Source: an uncultured Desulfovibrio sp.
GTDB taxonomy: Bacteria > Desulfobacterota > Desulfovibrionia > Desulfovibrionales > Desulfovibrionaceae
DNA: 64,000 nt
Reading direction: 5' to 3'
Assembly (NCBI GenBank): GCA_949291675.1
Contig: CASEWR010000125.1
Span: forward strand, 1-64,000
In this document: positions 51,232 to 61,135 of the stretch, one piece after another
Layout: each line of letters begins with the position of its first letter
How positions within the stretch are numbered: the first letter of the stretch is position 1
Notes under the pieces: model-generated
The model's database searches: none
Told to the model about the DNA's origin: nothing
Seen by the model: the letters and a program-made list of their open reading frames with translations, nothing else
Translations under genes and position numbers: made by a program

Positions 51232-51586
51232 GGGAAGTTCTCCTTGAACAGTGAAATCTGAAGACCTGAAGCTGAAGCGTGTCAGGATGAAGGCATAAAG
51301 CGATTCAGGTCAGATTCAGAAAAGATGCGGAATAGACGAAAAAAATGACTCAGATCCAGTCTGAAGACAGTATTTCCGGGCTTTTTTAAGCAGTCTGTAC
51401 GCAGTCCTGCATCGGTACTGCAGTCCTTACGCAGTACTGCCGCGGTCCTGATGTCAGTGTTGCGAGGCAGACACAGTGCGCAGTCTCAGCTGCAGAGGGC
51501 CCGGCAAAAGGCTGAAGAAAAAAACCACCCTGAGCTGGCAGGGCGTTTTCAAAGAAGCCTGCTTTAGCAGAATCTTTGCCTTCTGT
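51232..51586. other. Spacer between yceD and rpmF
   Basis: 355 bp without a gene. It contains an AT-richer stretch (51300-51390), a likely location for an rpmF promoter, and CAGTACTGC/CAGTCCTTACG repeats at 51390-51450. No convincing promoter hexamers or terminator were found. Confidence 0.4.
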
Positions 51587-52159
51587 CTATGCTTTTTCGA
51601 CCTTCAATCCCCGCAGGACGGCGAGCCTCGGGTCGCCCTCGTCAGCAGGGCAGGAGCAGGGTCCCTGGTTGAGATCAGCGCCGCACCTGGGGCACAGGCC
51701 CCTGCAGTCTGCCTTGCAGACAGGGGTGGACGGCAGGGCCAGGGCGAACTGTTCCCAGGCAATGGCGGACAGGTCCAGCATGAGTGCGCCGTGCTCAAGC
51801 AGAAGGTGATCGTCACCTTCTGCAAAGTCGTGTTCGGCAAGGCTCTCACCTTCCTCAGGCTCCTGCACATAGTCCTCAAAGGCCTCGTGCAGGCTGACCT
51901 GCATGGGGGCAGCACAGCGGCTGCAGGGCACGGTCACCAGCGCGCTGATGGTGCCGCGCAAGAGCCACCCCTCGTCCGTGGGCAGGATGGTGAGCTGCAT
52001 GTCAGGGGTCTCATCAAGACTGCAGTCTATCTGAAACTCGGCCAGGGGGCCTTCCCAGACAGCAGCGTCTGTCACTTCATAGCGCTTGCCCTGGGGCGGG
52101 ATGTCCCGCAGGGGAATGTGCAGGGGATTTTTATGCGGCATGACGATGGTCTCCTCCAT
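51587..52159 (-). CDS. yceD: YceD family (DUF177) protein, 23S rRNA accumulation-related
   Basis: A 190-residue acidic protein with one Cys pair near residue 79 (CSRCAAPM) and a C-terminal CKADCRGLCPRCGADLNQGPCSC cluster typical of DUF177, a family encoded before rpmF and linked to 23S rRNA/ribosome assembly. ATG at 52159; an ATG six codons later (52141) is equally possible. Confidence 0.88.
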   Translation of the reverse strand: MEETIVMPHKNPLHIPLRDIPPQGKRYEVTDAAVWEGPLAEFQIDCSLDETPDMQLTILPTDEGWLLRGTISALVTVPCSRCAAPMQVSLHEAFEDYVQEPEEGESLAEHDFAEGDDHLLLEHGALMLDLSAIAWEQFALALPSTPVCKADCRGLCPRCGADLNQGPCSCPADEGDPRLAVLRGLKVEKA

Positions 52160-52349
52160 GCGCAGTCTGTGTCAGGCAGGGAATGTCCCTTGTGTGGGCC
52201 AGGCTCAGGCCCCTGGGGGCCCGGGCTCACGGTACGGGCTTTCGTACGGGCTCTGGTTCAGACCAGGGCCAGGGCATCAGGAAGATGGCCATGGGGCCGG
52301 GGCGCCGGGCAGCGCCCGCGGGCACCTGCCCTGACAGTTGGAAAAATCG

Positions 52350-52976
52350 CTAGATCTCGCTGACCACAAGCAGCGCAGCCAGGCTCACAAAGATGCAGGC
52401 GCAGGCCTTGTTCAGAATCACCTGTCCCCTGGCTGTACGGTTGAAGCGGGCAAAGATGCGCCCTGCCAGCAGGGAGACAGAGGAGAAGGCCACCACCGTG
52501 GCTGCCATGAAGATCAGGCCGAGCTGCAGGCACTGGAAGCCGATGTTACCGGCAGCAGGGTCACAGAACTGCGGCAGCAGGGCAAGGAAGAACATGGTCA
52601 CCTTGGGATTGGTGATGTTCATGATGATGCCGCGCCGATACAGGGCAAAGTAGCCCGGAAAGTCCGCGGGCTTTCCCTGATGCTGCACTGCCGTTGCCTT
52701 CCAGGACAGCCAGGCAAGGTAGAGCAGGTAGGCTGCGCCTGCACACTTGATCAGCATGAAGGCCACAGGCGAGGCCTTGATGAGTGCGGCAACGCCTAAG
52801 GCCACAATGGTTGTGTGCACGCAGATGCCGGTGACAAGGCCTGCCGTGGTGGCCAGGCCTGCCCGTACCCCGTGCACGGCGGACTGGGCCAGCACAAAGA
52901 TGATGTCAGGGCCCGGGGCATAGCCGAGCAGCAGGGCTGTGAAAAAGAAGGAAATGGCAGTTGCGGTGGAGATCAT
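52350..52976 (-). CDS. LysE/RhtB-family amino acid exporter
   Basis: A 208-residue membrane protein with six hydrophobic segments. The N-terminal motif GYAPGPDIIFVLAQSAVHGVRAGLATTAGLVTGICVHT is the RhtB/LysE hallmark (usually TPGPN/D). Members export lysine, threonine, homoserine or related compounds; the substrate cannot be predicted. ATG at 52976, overlapping the stop of the GIY-YIG gene by 4 bp (ATGA). Confidence 0.9.
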   Translation of the reverse strand: MISTATAISFFFTALLLGYAPGPDIIFVLAQSAVHGVRAGLATTAGLVTGICVHTTIVALGVAALIKASPVAFMLIKCAGAAYLLYLAWLSWKATAVQHQGKPADFPGYFALYRRGIIMNITNPKVTMFFLALLPQFCDPAAGNIGFQCLQLGLIFMAATVVAFSSVSLLAGRIFARFNRTARGQVILNKACACIFVSLAALLVVSEI

Positions 52977-53248
52977 GGTTTTGGGGAACGAGCGAGAAGA
53001 AAGGCAAGCTTGGCGTTTTTGGGCAGCTTCTTGACCTTGGCTTCCAGGCGCAGAGCCTCTGCGCGCGAAGCACAGCAGGCTGTGGCACACAGGGTGACCG
53101 GGCGCCTGGATCTTGTGTAGCGGGCACCACCGGCACAAAGGCCGTTGTGCTGGGCAAGGCGGCGGGACACGTCCCTCGCTATGCCGCAGTACAGGGTCTG
53201 GTCAGCACAGCGCACAAGATAGACGTGCCAGCCTGTGTCCTGCGCCAT
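52973..53248 (-). CDS. GIY-YIG domain protein (UPF0213-like)
   Basis: The core (91 residues from ATG 53248) contains WHVYLVRCADQTLYCGIARDVSRRLAQHNG and a conserved SRAEALRLEAKVKKLPKNAK, matching small stand-alone GIY-YIG nuclease-like proteins; the motif reads HVY...LYCG, close to the normal VYIL...LYTG. A GTG at 53290 is an alternative start. The frame is open to 53467, but that part is Gln/Ala/Cys-rich and would overlap the next gene. Confidence 0.85.
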   Translation of the reverse strand: MAQDTGWHVYLVRCADQTLYCGIARDVSRRLAQHNGLCAGGARYTRSRRPVTLCATACCASRAEALRLEAKVKKLPKNAKLAFLLARSPKP

Positions 53249-53369
53249 GTCATGCGCCGCGTCATGGGGCGTGCCCTGTGTGTCAGGCACAGCCTCTGGC
53301 GCTGACACACAGGCAGACTGAGCCTGTGTCTGTGCCTGTGCCGGCTGATGGTGCTGCAGCTGCGTGTGC

Positions 53370-53780
53370 TCAGACAAGCCAGGAGACCAGGAGCAGACAG
53401 ACCAGCCAGGAGCCGATGCGCCAGGCCCAGGGCATGGGCATTCTGCCCGAGAGCAGACGCTGGACATTCCAGGTCAGGCCTATGCCTGCGGCAATGGCGT
53501 AGAAGAAGGCAAAGCCTAAGGCCGCCAGAAAGCCCCAGTTGAACAGACAGGAGAGAAAGATGACCAGGGTGATGCAGTTGGCAATCTGCATGCCCTGACA
53601 GGCATCGGTTCTGTTGGTGCGGATATAGTGAAAGCTGATATGCGGTCCTCTGCCACCCTGCCAGCCCTGGCCGGAGGAAGGACGCTGAGAATACCCGTAC
53701 GCACCCGTGCGGGCAGGATCGTGCTCGGTCTCGCCCACGTATTCGGCTTCCAGGACTTCTTTCTTGTTGTTGTCAGGCAT
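53370..53780 (-). CDS. Small membrane protein of unknown function
   Basis: 136 residues: a hydrophilic N-terminal half rich in Gly, Arg and Gln (1-62) and two or three hydrophobic segments (about 66-98 and 117-136). No family recognised. The sequence ISFHYIRTNR precedes the first membrane segment. ATG start. It lies upstream of the GIY-YIG gene on the same strand and may share its transcript. Confidence 0.65.
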   Translation of the reverse strand: MPDNNKKEVLEAEYVGETEHDPARTGAYGYSQRPSSGQGWQGGRGPHISFHYIRTNRTDACQGMQIANCITLVIFLSCLFNWGFLAALGFAFFYAIAAGIGLTWNVQRLLSGRMPMPWAWRIGSWLVCLLLVSWLV

Positions 53781-53974
53781 GTCTACCTCGAGTTGCTGCG
53801 TGTCTGCAGGCAGGGTTGTGTGCCATGAAGGCTCAGGAGGCCCTGAACGGCCCTCCGAACGGCCCCCAAAAGGCCCCTGCCGGCAGGAAAAGTATACGAT
53901 TGCGGGTGCTGGCGGGCAAGGCCGGCGTCTGCCCCCGGCCCTGCGCGTGGTCAGGCGTCAGGTCAGGCCAGGCA

Positions 53975-55822
53975 TCAGGCCGTATGCGCGTCCTGGCAGC
54001 CTGAAGACTGGGGGAACTCGTCCTCTTCGCCGCTGCCTTCCTCTTCCGCCGGGTCCTCGTAGGGCGCCGGGTTCTGGGGAGACTGGTAGAGCAGTTCCTT
54101 GTCCACAGGGCCCCAGTCCTTGATGGTGAGCTCAGGGGTGATGAAGCCGTAGTGATTTTCCCTGCGCACGGTAAAGACCACGCGTATGGGCTTGCCGAGC
54201 AGGTCCTCGCCAATGCGGTCCGCCATTCCCCAGCCCTTGGCATGCATGATGGTGCCGTCCTCAAGGTCGCGCAGATTGACATCCACGCTGTCCTGACGGG
54301 TGCGGAAGGTCTGGCGGCTGATGATTTCCACAGGCCTGGACACAAAGACAGGCTCGGTATTGCCGGGCCCGAAGGGCTCCATCAGGCCCAGTTCCCTGGA
54401 CACCGTGGTTGAGCCCACATCCTTTAAGGCAGCCTCGCCGTCCAGCCAGATGACCTCCTCGCCAGGCGTCTGCAGACGCTTGCGGGTGGCTTCCTGGAAG
54501 TCCTTGCGGAAGAGTTCGAGGTAGCCGGGCATAATGCGCACGCCTGCTGCCTGCCTGTGGCCGCCAAAGGCCATGAGGTGCTCGGGAATCTCGGAGAGAC
54601 AGGCATAGAGGTCAAAGCCCGGGATGGAGCGGCCTGAGCCCTTGAGGGTGTCCTTGTCATCACAGATAATGATGCAGGGCACGTGAAATTCTTCGATGAT
54701 GCGCGTGGCCACAATGCCGATGATGCCCGGGTGCCACTGCTTGCCGTAGAGGACAAGGCCGCACTTGCCGCTGGTCTTGATGTGCTGCATGGCCTGGGCG
54801 CGGGCTTCGTCCAGAATGATGTGCTCTGTGTCGCGCCTGGTGGAGTTGAGCTCGTTGAGCTGCTCGGCAAGCTCAAGGCCCTTCTTGTAGTCATTGCAGC
54901 GCAACAGCTGCAGGGCCACGCGGGCATGGCGCATTCTGCCTGCGGCATTGATGCGCGGGGCCAGCTTGAAGCTCACCTGGGAGGCAGAGACAGGCGCATT
55001 GATGTGCAGGCCGGAAACGGCCTTGAGGGCTGCGATGCCCGGACGCTTGGGGCGCTCCAGCCTGGCAAGACCTGCGCGCACCAGAATGCGGTTCTGGCCG
55101 GTAAGGCGCATGACGTCGGCTAAGGTGCCCAGGGCAACGAGATCGAGCACCCTGTCCATCTTGAAGGACTTGCCTGTGTGGGGACGCAGACGCATGTTCA
55201 CGGCAGCCATGAGGAAGAAGGCCACACCCACGCCTGCCAGGTGGGGGCAGGGGACCTCGGCAGGGTCACACATGCGCGGATTGAAGAAGAGCGTTGCCGG
55301 AGGCAGCGGGTCCGGGGGCAGGTGATGGTCCGAAACCACCACATCCATGCCCAGCTCCCGTGCTCTGGTAATGGCCTTGACATCGGCAATGCCCGAGTCC
55401 ACGGAGAGCAGAAGCTGGCAGCCCATGTCGGCCAGCTTCTCGATGGCAGCCACGTTGATGCCATAGCCTTCCCTGTGGCGGTCGGGAATGTGCCAGAGCA
55501 CGTTGAAGCCGTGGAACTGCAGTATGTCCAGCACCAGGGCCGTGGAGGTGGTGCCGTCCACGTCATAGTCGCCCCAGACCACGAGCTTTTTGCCCTCCAG
55601 GAGGGACTTGACGAGGAAATCTGCTGCCTGGGGTATCTGCGGCCAGTCGTTGGGGTTGACCAGGCCTGCCAGGCGGGCGTCGAGATAGGTATTGACGTCG
55701 TTTTCCTCGACAATGTTGCGACGCCAGAGAATCTCCTGCAGAAAGGTGGAAATGTTCAGTTTTTCAGCCAACGCGGGGGAAGGCTTGGGCTCCAGGCCCT
55801 GTCTCATGTACCAGATTGCCAT
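53975..55822 (-). CDS. recJ: Single-stranded-DNA-specific exonuclease RecJ
   Basis: A 615-residue DHH-family nuclease from ATG 55822 (MAIWYMRQGLEPKPS). Motifs: VVWGDYDVDGTTSTALVLDIL (I), HIPDRHREGYG, SVDSGIADV (II), VVSDHHLPP (III, DHH), DLVALGTLADV (IV) and DHHA1 segment AFGGHRQAAGVRI. It degrades 5' single strands in recombination and mismatch repair. An acidic tail ends it (EDPAEEEGSGEEDE). The frame extends 17 codons upstream without support. Confidence 0.96.
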   Translation of the reverse strand: MAIWYMRQGLEPKPSPALAEKLNISTFLQEILWRRNIVEENDVNTYLDARLAGLVNPNDWPQIPQAADFLVKSLLEGKKLVVWGDYDVDGTTSTALVLDILQFHGFNVLWHIPDRHREGYGINVAAIEKLADMGCQLLLSVDSGIADVKAITRARELGMDVVVSDHHLPPDPLPPATLFFNPRMCDPAEVPCPHLAGVGVAFFLMAAVNMRLRPHTGKSFKMDRVLDLVALGTLADVMRLTGQNRILVRAGLARLERPKRPGIAALKAVSGLHINAPVSASQVSFKLAPRINAAGRMRHARVALQLLRCNDYKKGLELAEQLNELNSTRRDTEHIILDEARAQAMQHIKTSGKCGLVLYGKQWHPGIIGIVATRIIEEFHVPCIIICDDKDTLKGSGRSIPGFDLYACLSEIPEHLMAFGGHRQAAGVRIMPGYLELFRKDFQEATRKRLQTPGEEVIWLDGEAALKDVGSTTVSRELGLMEPFGPGNTEPVFVSRPVEIISRQTFRTRQDSVDVNLRDLEDGTIMHAKGWGMADRIGEDLLGKPIRVVFTVRRENHYGFITPELTIKDWGPVDKELLYQSPQNPAPYEDPAEEEGSGEEDEFPQSSGCQDAHTA

Positions 55823-56113
55823 TGGTGAAAATCCGTATCGTATGTATCGTTGAAAACAGCATAAAAAACGCAAAAACTTGCGATAAAAAGGAAATTTGTT
55901 TCTCTGCCCAGGCCTTGCTCAGGCGGGCTGCACCCCTGCAGACTCCTGCTGGATATGGGGTCTGGGAATGCGGACAGGAGCGGTGCGGGAACGACGGAAG
56001 GCGGCTGCCGCGCTGCACAGGGCCGGCGACGTCTTCAGCAGAAGCCGGGATGTGTCTGCAGGACCCGGGACGGGGCCGCGCTGTGGACGCGCGGGCAGGG
56101 CCCTTGTCAGGGG

Positions 56114-56803
56114 CTACTGTGTCACAGTGGCCATGTCGTCTAAAATGGCCTGTGCTGCCAGGGCAGGGTCACCGGCCCTGGTGATGGGGCGGCCCACCAC
56201 CAGGAAGTCCGCGCCACTGGCCACAGCCCGGGCAGGCGTCATGACGCGGGCCTGATCGTCTGTGGCAGCACCCTTCGGACGGATGCCGGGGCAGAGCACC
56301 TTCAGGTGAGTGGCAGCCTTGATGGCAGCTGCCTCGTGGCCTGAGCAGACCACACCGTCCAGACCCCAGGCATCGGCAAGGCCGGCAAGCTCCATGGCAA
56401 AGTCACCGGGGCTTTTGCTGATGCCGGGCATTGCACCGCTGGCAAAGCTTGTGAGCACAGTGACGCCGAAGATAAGGGGGCGCTCCTCGCCCTCTTCGGC
56501 AGCAGCAGCCATGGCTGCCCGGCACATGGCCTCACCGCCCTGCGTATGTATGGTGACAAGCTTTGCCTTTGTGCGACAGGCAGAGCGCACGGCTGCGGCC
56601 ACGGTATTGGGAATGTCATGGAACTTGAGGTCCAGGAAGATGGAAAAGCCCATGGCATCAAGTTCGTGGAGGAGTGCCGGGCCGCTCTTCACAAAGGCCT
56701 CAAGGCCCACCTTGCACCAGGTGAGGGTGCCGCTGAGTCTGCGTGCGCAGGCAAGAAGGTCCTCAGGCTGAGAAAAATCCAGTGCTGCAATAAGCTCTGC
56801 CAT
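56114..56803 (-). CDS. pyrF: Orotidine 5'-phosphate decarboxylase
   Basis: A 229-residue TIM-barrel enzyme. Catalytic DLKFHDIPNTV (Lys-Asp array), IAALDFSQPEDL at the N-terminus and the C-terminal phosphate-binding GADFLVVGRPITRAGDP. It performs the last step of UMP synthesis. Between gmk and recJ on the same strand. Confidence 0.96.
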   Translation of the reverse strand: MAELIAALDFSQPEDLLACARRLSGTLTWCKVGLEAFVKSGPALLHELDAMGFSIFLDLKFHDIPNTVAAAVRSACRTKAKLVTIHTQGGEAMCRAAMAAAAEEGEERPLIFGVTVLTSFASGAMPGISKSPGDFAMELAGLADAWGLDGVVCSGHEAAAIKAATHLKVLCPGIRPKGAATDDQARVMTPARAVASGADFLVVGRPITRAGDPALAAQAILDDMATVTQ

Positions 56804-56822
56804 ATGTCCTGTGTCCTTGTGT

Positions 56823-56875
56823 CCGGGGGGATCCCGGAGGAATCCCGGGGGAATGCCGGGGGAATCCCGGGGGAA
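56823..56875. repeat. Short GC-rich direct repeats upstream of pyrF
   Basis: Four units based on GGAATCCCGGGGGAAT/GCCGGGGGAAT follow each other between 56823 and 56875. Confidence 0.75.
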
Positions 56876-56973
56876 AAGAAAGTTGTGTCTTGCGTCCTGA
56901 AGTCAGCAGGCCGTCAGATGCCGGTACGGGGTCTGAAGAATGGCCCTGCTGTCTGCCGGGTCTGGCACCTGCC

Positions 56974-57576
56974 TCACTGCAGCAGGGTGTCAATGACAGT
57001 TCTGTGCAGGGGCGTGCGCAGGGTGGCGGCAAGGTAGATGGCACGCAGCTCGTCACAGGCCCTGTTGAGGTCATCATTGACAATGATGCTCTCGAACCAG
57101 CGCGCCTCGGCAATCTCCTTTCCGGCATTGGCAAGGCGGGTGGCAATGACGTCGTCGCTGTCCGTGCCCCTGGAGCGCAGTCTGCGCTCCAGCTCCTGCA
57201 TGGACGGGGGCAGGATGAAGACAGTGGCTGCGTTGTGCAGGCTTAAGCGCAGCTGGGCAGCTCCCTGCACGTCAACATCGAGCAGCACGTCCCTGCCTGC
57301 GGCAAGCAGCTCGCGCAAGGGGCCCAGGGGAGTGCCATAATAATTGCCATGGACCTCGGCCCACTCGGCAAAGGCGCCTTCGCTGCGCATGGCGGCAAAG
57401 CGCTCCTTCGTGAGGAAATGATAGTCCCTGCCGTCCACCTCACCGGCCCTGGGGGCCCTGGTGGTGCAGGAAATGGAGAAGGCAAACTGCGGAAACTCCT
57501 GCAGAAGCCTGTGGACAAGGGTGGTTTTGCCGGCTCCGGAGGGGGCGCTGAGGACAAGTGCTGTTCCAAGACGCAT
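56974..57576 (-). CDS. gmk: Guanylate kinase
   Basis: A 200-residue kinase: P-loop LSAPSGAGKTTLVHRL, GMP-binding SCTTRAPRAGEVDGRDYHF and LLDVDVQGAAQLR. It phosphorylates GMP. It follows yicC by about 40 bp. The remA-like (DUF370) gene that often lies between yicC and gmk is absent. Confidence 0.96.
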   Translation of the reverse strand: MRLGTALVLSAPSGAGKTTLVHRLLQEFPQFAFSISCTTRAPRAGEVDGRDYHFLTKERFAAMRSEGAFAEWAEVHGNYYGTPLGPLRELLAAGRDVLLDVDVQGAAQLRLSLHNAATVFILPPSMQELERRLRSRGTDSDDVIATRLANAGKEIAEARWFESIIVNDDLNRACDELRAIYLAATLRTPLHRTVIDTLLQ

Positions 57577-57615
57577 GAGCTTCTGACTCCTGACTTCTGA
57601 GTCCTGATGTGAGGC

Positions 57616-58494
57616 CTATTCCAGGTTCTGGACCTGTTCGCGGCATTTTTCCAGTTCGTTCTTGTAGTCCACCACCAGACGGGAGAGCTGCACGTCCGGG
57701 ACCTTGTTGCCGCAGGTGGTGATTTCCCGGAAGCATTCCTGCAGGGTGAAGTCCAGGCGCCTGCCCACATCATCGTCGCTGGCAAAGAGCTCGCGCATGC
57801 GTTCAAGATGGGTGGTGAGTCTGGTGAGCTCCTCGGTGACGTCAAGGCGGTCCAGGAGGATGACTGCTTCCTGCAAAAAGCGCGTCTCGGCAAGGTCTGT
57901 GAGATTGTGCATGGCAATCTGCTCGTTGAGGCGCTCGCGCAGGGCTGCTGCGCGCTCTTCCCTGATGGCAGGGGCGCGCTCGCGCAAAATGTCTGTCCAC
58001 TGTTCAAGGCGCAGCACCCTGGCAAGCAGGTCGTGGCCAAGGGCAGCTCCCTCGGTCTCCCTGGACTCATTCCAGTCGTCCAGGGCCAGGGTCAGGCCGT
58101 TTTCCAGCATGGCCACCACATCCTCGCTCACATCTTCGGAGGACGTGATCCACAGGTCAGGCAGGGCCAGCAGGGCATTGTAGTCGGGTGTGTAGCTGTC
58201 ACCGCGCTCTGCAGCCAGGCTTTCCAGAGCGCCCAGCATGCCTCTGGCCCTGGCTGTATCAAAGTGCAGGTCCGGGTCTGTGGTCAGAAACTGCATGCTC
58301 AGGTCAATGCTCACCCGGCCCCTGACAGCGTGCCTGCGCACCAGCTTGTCAAAGCGATTTTCCAGATGGGAGACAGTGGCAGGCAGGTTCCACTTGAGGT
58401 CCAGCCTCTTGCCGTTGACGCTGCGTATTTCCCATTGCTGGGTGAAGAGCTCATTCTCCATGATGCAGCGTCCAAAGCCAGTCATGCTTCTCAT
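57616..58494 (-). CDS. yicC: YicC family endoribonuclease-like protein
   Basis: A 292-residue protein from ATG 58494. N-terminal MRSMTGFGRC and EIRSVNGKRLDLKWNLP, and the C-terminal DUF1732 segment DDVGRRLDFTLQECFREITTCGNKVPD...VVDYKNELEKCREQVQNLE, are diagnostic. E. coli YicC has been described as an RNase family founder. The frame runs open another 135 codons upstream with no family resemblance. Confidence 0.93.
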   Translation of the reverse strand: MRSMTGFGRCIMENELFTQQWEIRSVNGKRLDLKWNLPATVSHLENRFDKLVRRHAVRGRVSIDLSMQFLTTDPDLHFDTARARGMLGALESLAAERGDSYTPDYNALLALPDLWITSSEDVSEDVVAMLENGLTLALDDWNESRETEGAALGHDLLARVLRLEQWTDILRERAPAIREERAAALRERLNEQIAMHNLTDLAETRFLQEAVILLDRLDVTEELTRLTTHLERMRELFASDDDVGRRLDFTLQECFREITTCGNKVPDVQLSRLVVDYKNELEKCREQVQNLE

Positions 58495-59110
58495 ATCTGT
58501 CCTTCCTTGAATTCCCTTGCAATAGTCCCGGAAAAAGGCTCCTGCCAGACAATGCAGCCAGACTGCTGCCTGTGTCAGGACGTTGCGTCCGGCTCTGCAG
58601 AAGGCATGCTGTCCTGCCGTGTCAGTCTGACACACAGAATGGCTGCAGAACAGGATTTGACAGCAATGCACAACCCTAAAGGAAAAAGCAGGCATCTTCA
58701 AGGGGCTGGACGGCGACCGGGCAGGGACTGCCCAAAACCGGATGAGCTCCCGGCAAGGGGCAGGACAGGGCTGGAAAGGACTGGACAGGGACCGGCCCGG
58801 GACTGGATACGGTCTGACGGTCCGCCCTTCCTTTTCAAGCATGCGCGATTCTGCTACACAGAAGACTGCAGGAATGGGTATGGCTGGTTGCGGTTGCATG
58901 GCTGCGTGCGCTCCTGCCCGTGTCAGGGCGATCTCAGGCCGGTCTCAGGCAGACCCGGGACAGTCCCGGGCAATCCCTGACAGACGCCTGACACCCCCTG
59001 GCAGGCCGGTCCCGGACCAGGAAGACGCAGGGCATCCTGTTTCCGCAGTCTGCAGCGTCCCTGAGCCAGGTCCCTGAGCATGGCCGCGAGCCGGTAAGGA
59101 GAAGGAGAAT
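58495..59110. other. Divergent spacer between yicC and the adenine deaminase gene
   Basis: 616 bp with no supportable gene. Positions 58690-58815 consist of degenerate GGACTGGACAGGGACCGG-like units. I saw no purine riboswitch signature upstream of the deaminase, whose ribosome-binding site (AAGGAGAAGGAGAAT) is very strong. Confidence 0.45.
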
Positions 59111-60889
59111 ATGAATGATGTCAAGGTGCTGCGCAGCATGGTGGAGATGGCACAGGGCAAACAGGCCTGTGATCTCAAGCTGATCCATGCCCATGTGGTG
59201 GATGTCTTTGGCCGGGAGGTTCTGCAAAACCGCACTGTGCTCATCGGCCAGGGCCGTATTGTGGCTGTGCTGCCAGACGAGGCCTGCGCCGGCTTTGCGG
59301 CAGCACGGACTGTGGACTGTGCGGGCAGATATCTTCTGCCGGGCCTTATGGATGCCCATGTGCACATCGAGTCCACCATGCTCACGCCGGCCTCCTTTGC
59401 CAGGGCAGTGCTTGCCTGCGGCACCACCAGGGTGGTGGCAGACCCCCATGAGATAGCCAATGTGGCAGGAAGGGACGGCATAACCTACATGCTCAAGGCC
59501 AGCGCCGGTCTGCCCTGTCACATCCATATCGCCCTGCCTTCCTGTGTGCCCTGCACCCCCTTTGAGGATGCAGGAGCCGTGCTCGATGAAGCAGCCTTGC
59601 GCCCGTTCTATGCAGACGAGCGCGTCTGCTCTCTTGGCGAAGTCATGAATGTGCCCGGCATCTTGGGCTGCGATGACGACCTGCTTGCCAAGGTGGCTGC
59701 TGCCAGAGCTGCAGGATGCATGGTGGACGGCCACTGCCCGGGCCTTACGGGGGCCGGCCTGCAGGCCTATGTTGTCTGCGGCATGGGCAATGACCATGAG
59801 GAGGAAGACCCGGCAGTCCTGCAGGAGCACATTGCCAGCGGCCTCTATGTTTTTGTGCGCGAGGGCGCTGCTGCCAAAAGCCTCTCCCGCGTCCTGCCCT
59901 GCGTGACGGCAAACAATGCCCATCGCTTCTGCCTGTGCACGGATGACCTGCATGCCGAGGACATTCTGAAGTCCGGCCATATCAATGCCATTTTGCGCAA
60001 GGCCGTGTCCCTGGGCCTGGATGCGCCCACAGCCGTGGCCATGGCGACCATCAATACAGCCACCTGCTTTGGCTTTGCCGGCTGCGGTGCCGTGGCAGCC
60101 GGCTGTGTGGCAGACCTTGTCCTTGTGCATGACCTGACGGACTTTGCCGTGCACACAGTGTGGAGCGAAGGGAAGGAGGTGTTTGCAGATGGCTGCGTGC
60201 ACTGCGAGATGGCGCCGTACCCTGTGCCGGAGAACTTTGCGCACAGTGTGCATGTGCAGGAGCCCTCTCCCGCGGACCTGAAACTTGCCGTGCCCTCGAA
60301 AAGAGCCCGTGTCATCAGCATGCTGCCCCGCAATCTCTGCACCAGAGCCTGCATCCGCGACGTGGCAGTGGATGCAGAGGGCAACTTTGATGCAGCGCAA
60401 AATCCCGGGCTGTGCAAGATAGCAGTCTTCGAGCGCCACAAGGGGCTTGGCCTTGCGGGCTGCGGTATCCTGGAAAACTATGCCCTGCCTGGCAAACTGC
60501 TTGGCGGTGCCCTTGCCACCAGCATTTCCCATGACAGTCACAACATTGTGGCTGCAGGCAGCTCGGATGCAGACATGCTGGCAGCAGTCAGACAGGTGGC
60601 AGCCATGAACGGCGGCATTGCCATTGTGCAGCACGGCGTGTGCACAGCCTCCCTGCCTCTGCCTGTGGCAGGCCTCATGAGCAATGCCCCGGCAGAGGAG
60701 ATTGCCAGGACGCTGGCTGCCATTGAGGAGGCTGCCCGCAACTTTGCCGTGAGCCCGGACATTGACCCTGTCATGTCCTTAAGCTTCATGGCCCTGTGCG
60801 TGATCCCGGAGCTGCGCGTGCACACGCGAGGCCTCTTTGACGTGACCACCTTCTCCTTCACCTCTGTGGATGCAGGGCCTGAAGCATAG
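59111..60889 (+). CDS. ade: Adenine deaminase
   Basis: A 592-residue amidohydrolase of the AdeC type, which deaminates adenine to hypoxanthine. Metal motif PGLMDAHVHIESTM (about 77-90), GTTRVVADPHEIANV, GEVMNVPG, VDGHCPGLTG and FCLCTDDLHAEDIL; the C-terminal domain contains GLAGCGILENYALPGK-like and SISHDSHNIVAAGSSDADM motifs. The N-terminus and length are normal. It is a single gene on the plus strand, flanked by long spacers. Confidence 0.95.
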   Translation: MNDVKVLRSMVEMAQGKQACDLKLIHAHVVDVFGREVLQNRTVLIGQGRIVAVLPDEACAGFAAARTVDCAGRYLLPGLMDAHVHIESTMLTPASFARAVLACGTTRVVADPHEIANVAGRDGITYMLKASAGLPCHIHIALPSCVPCTPFEDAGAVLDEAALRPFYADERVCSLGEVMNVPGILGCDDDLLAKVAAARAAGCMVDGHCPGLTGAGLQAYVVCGMGNDHEEEDPAVLQEHIASGLYVFVREGAAAKSLSRVLPCVTANNAHRFCLCTDDLHAEDILKSGHINAILRKAVSLGLDAPTAVAMATINTATCFGFAGCGAVAAGCVADLVLVHDLTDFAVHTVWSEGKEVFADGCVHCEMAPYPVPENFAHSVHVQEPSPADLKLAVPSKRARVISMLPRNLCTRACIRDVAVDAEGNFDAAQNPGLCKIAVFERHKGLGLAGCGILENYALPGKLLGGALATSISHDSHNIVAAGSSDADMLAAVRQVAAMNGGIAIVQHGVCTASLPLPVAGLMSNAPAEEIARTLAAIEEAARNFAVSPDIDPVMSLSFMALCVIPELRVHTRGLFDVTTFSFTSVDAGPEA

Positions 60890-61135
60890 GCCTGGCCAGG
60901 GGCATATGCAGTGCATCAGGCTGATCTGCAGTGCCAGAGACAGCGGGGAAGAGTGCACAGAAGAAAGACTGTCCGTCCGCATCCTGGCACACAGACATCC
61001 ATTTGCAAGCCTTCCAAAATCCATCAGCATGCCTGCAGCGTCCGCTGCAGGCTGGACGGAAGGACAGCATACAGCGCAGCTGCAGGGTCCTGTTTCCCCG
61101 GCTCTGCTGCCTGGCTCAGCACAAAAGACAGACAT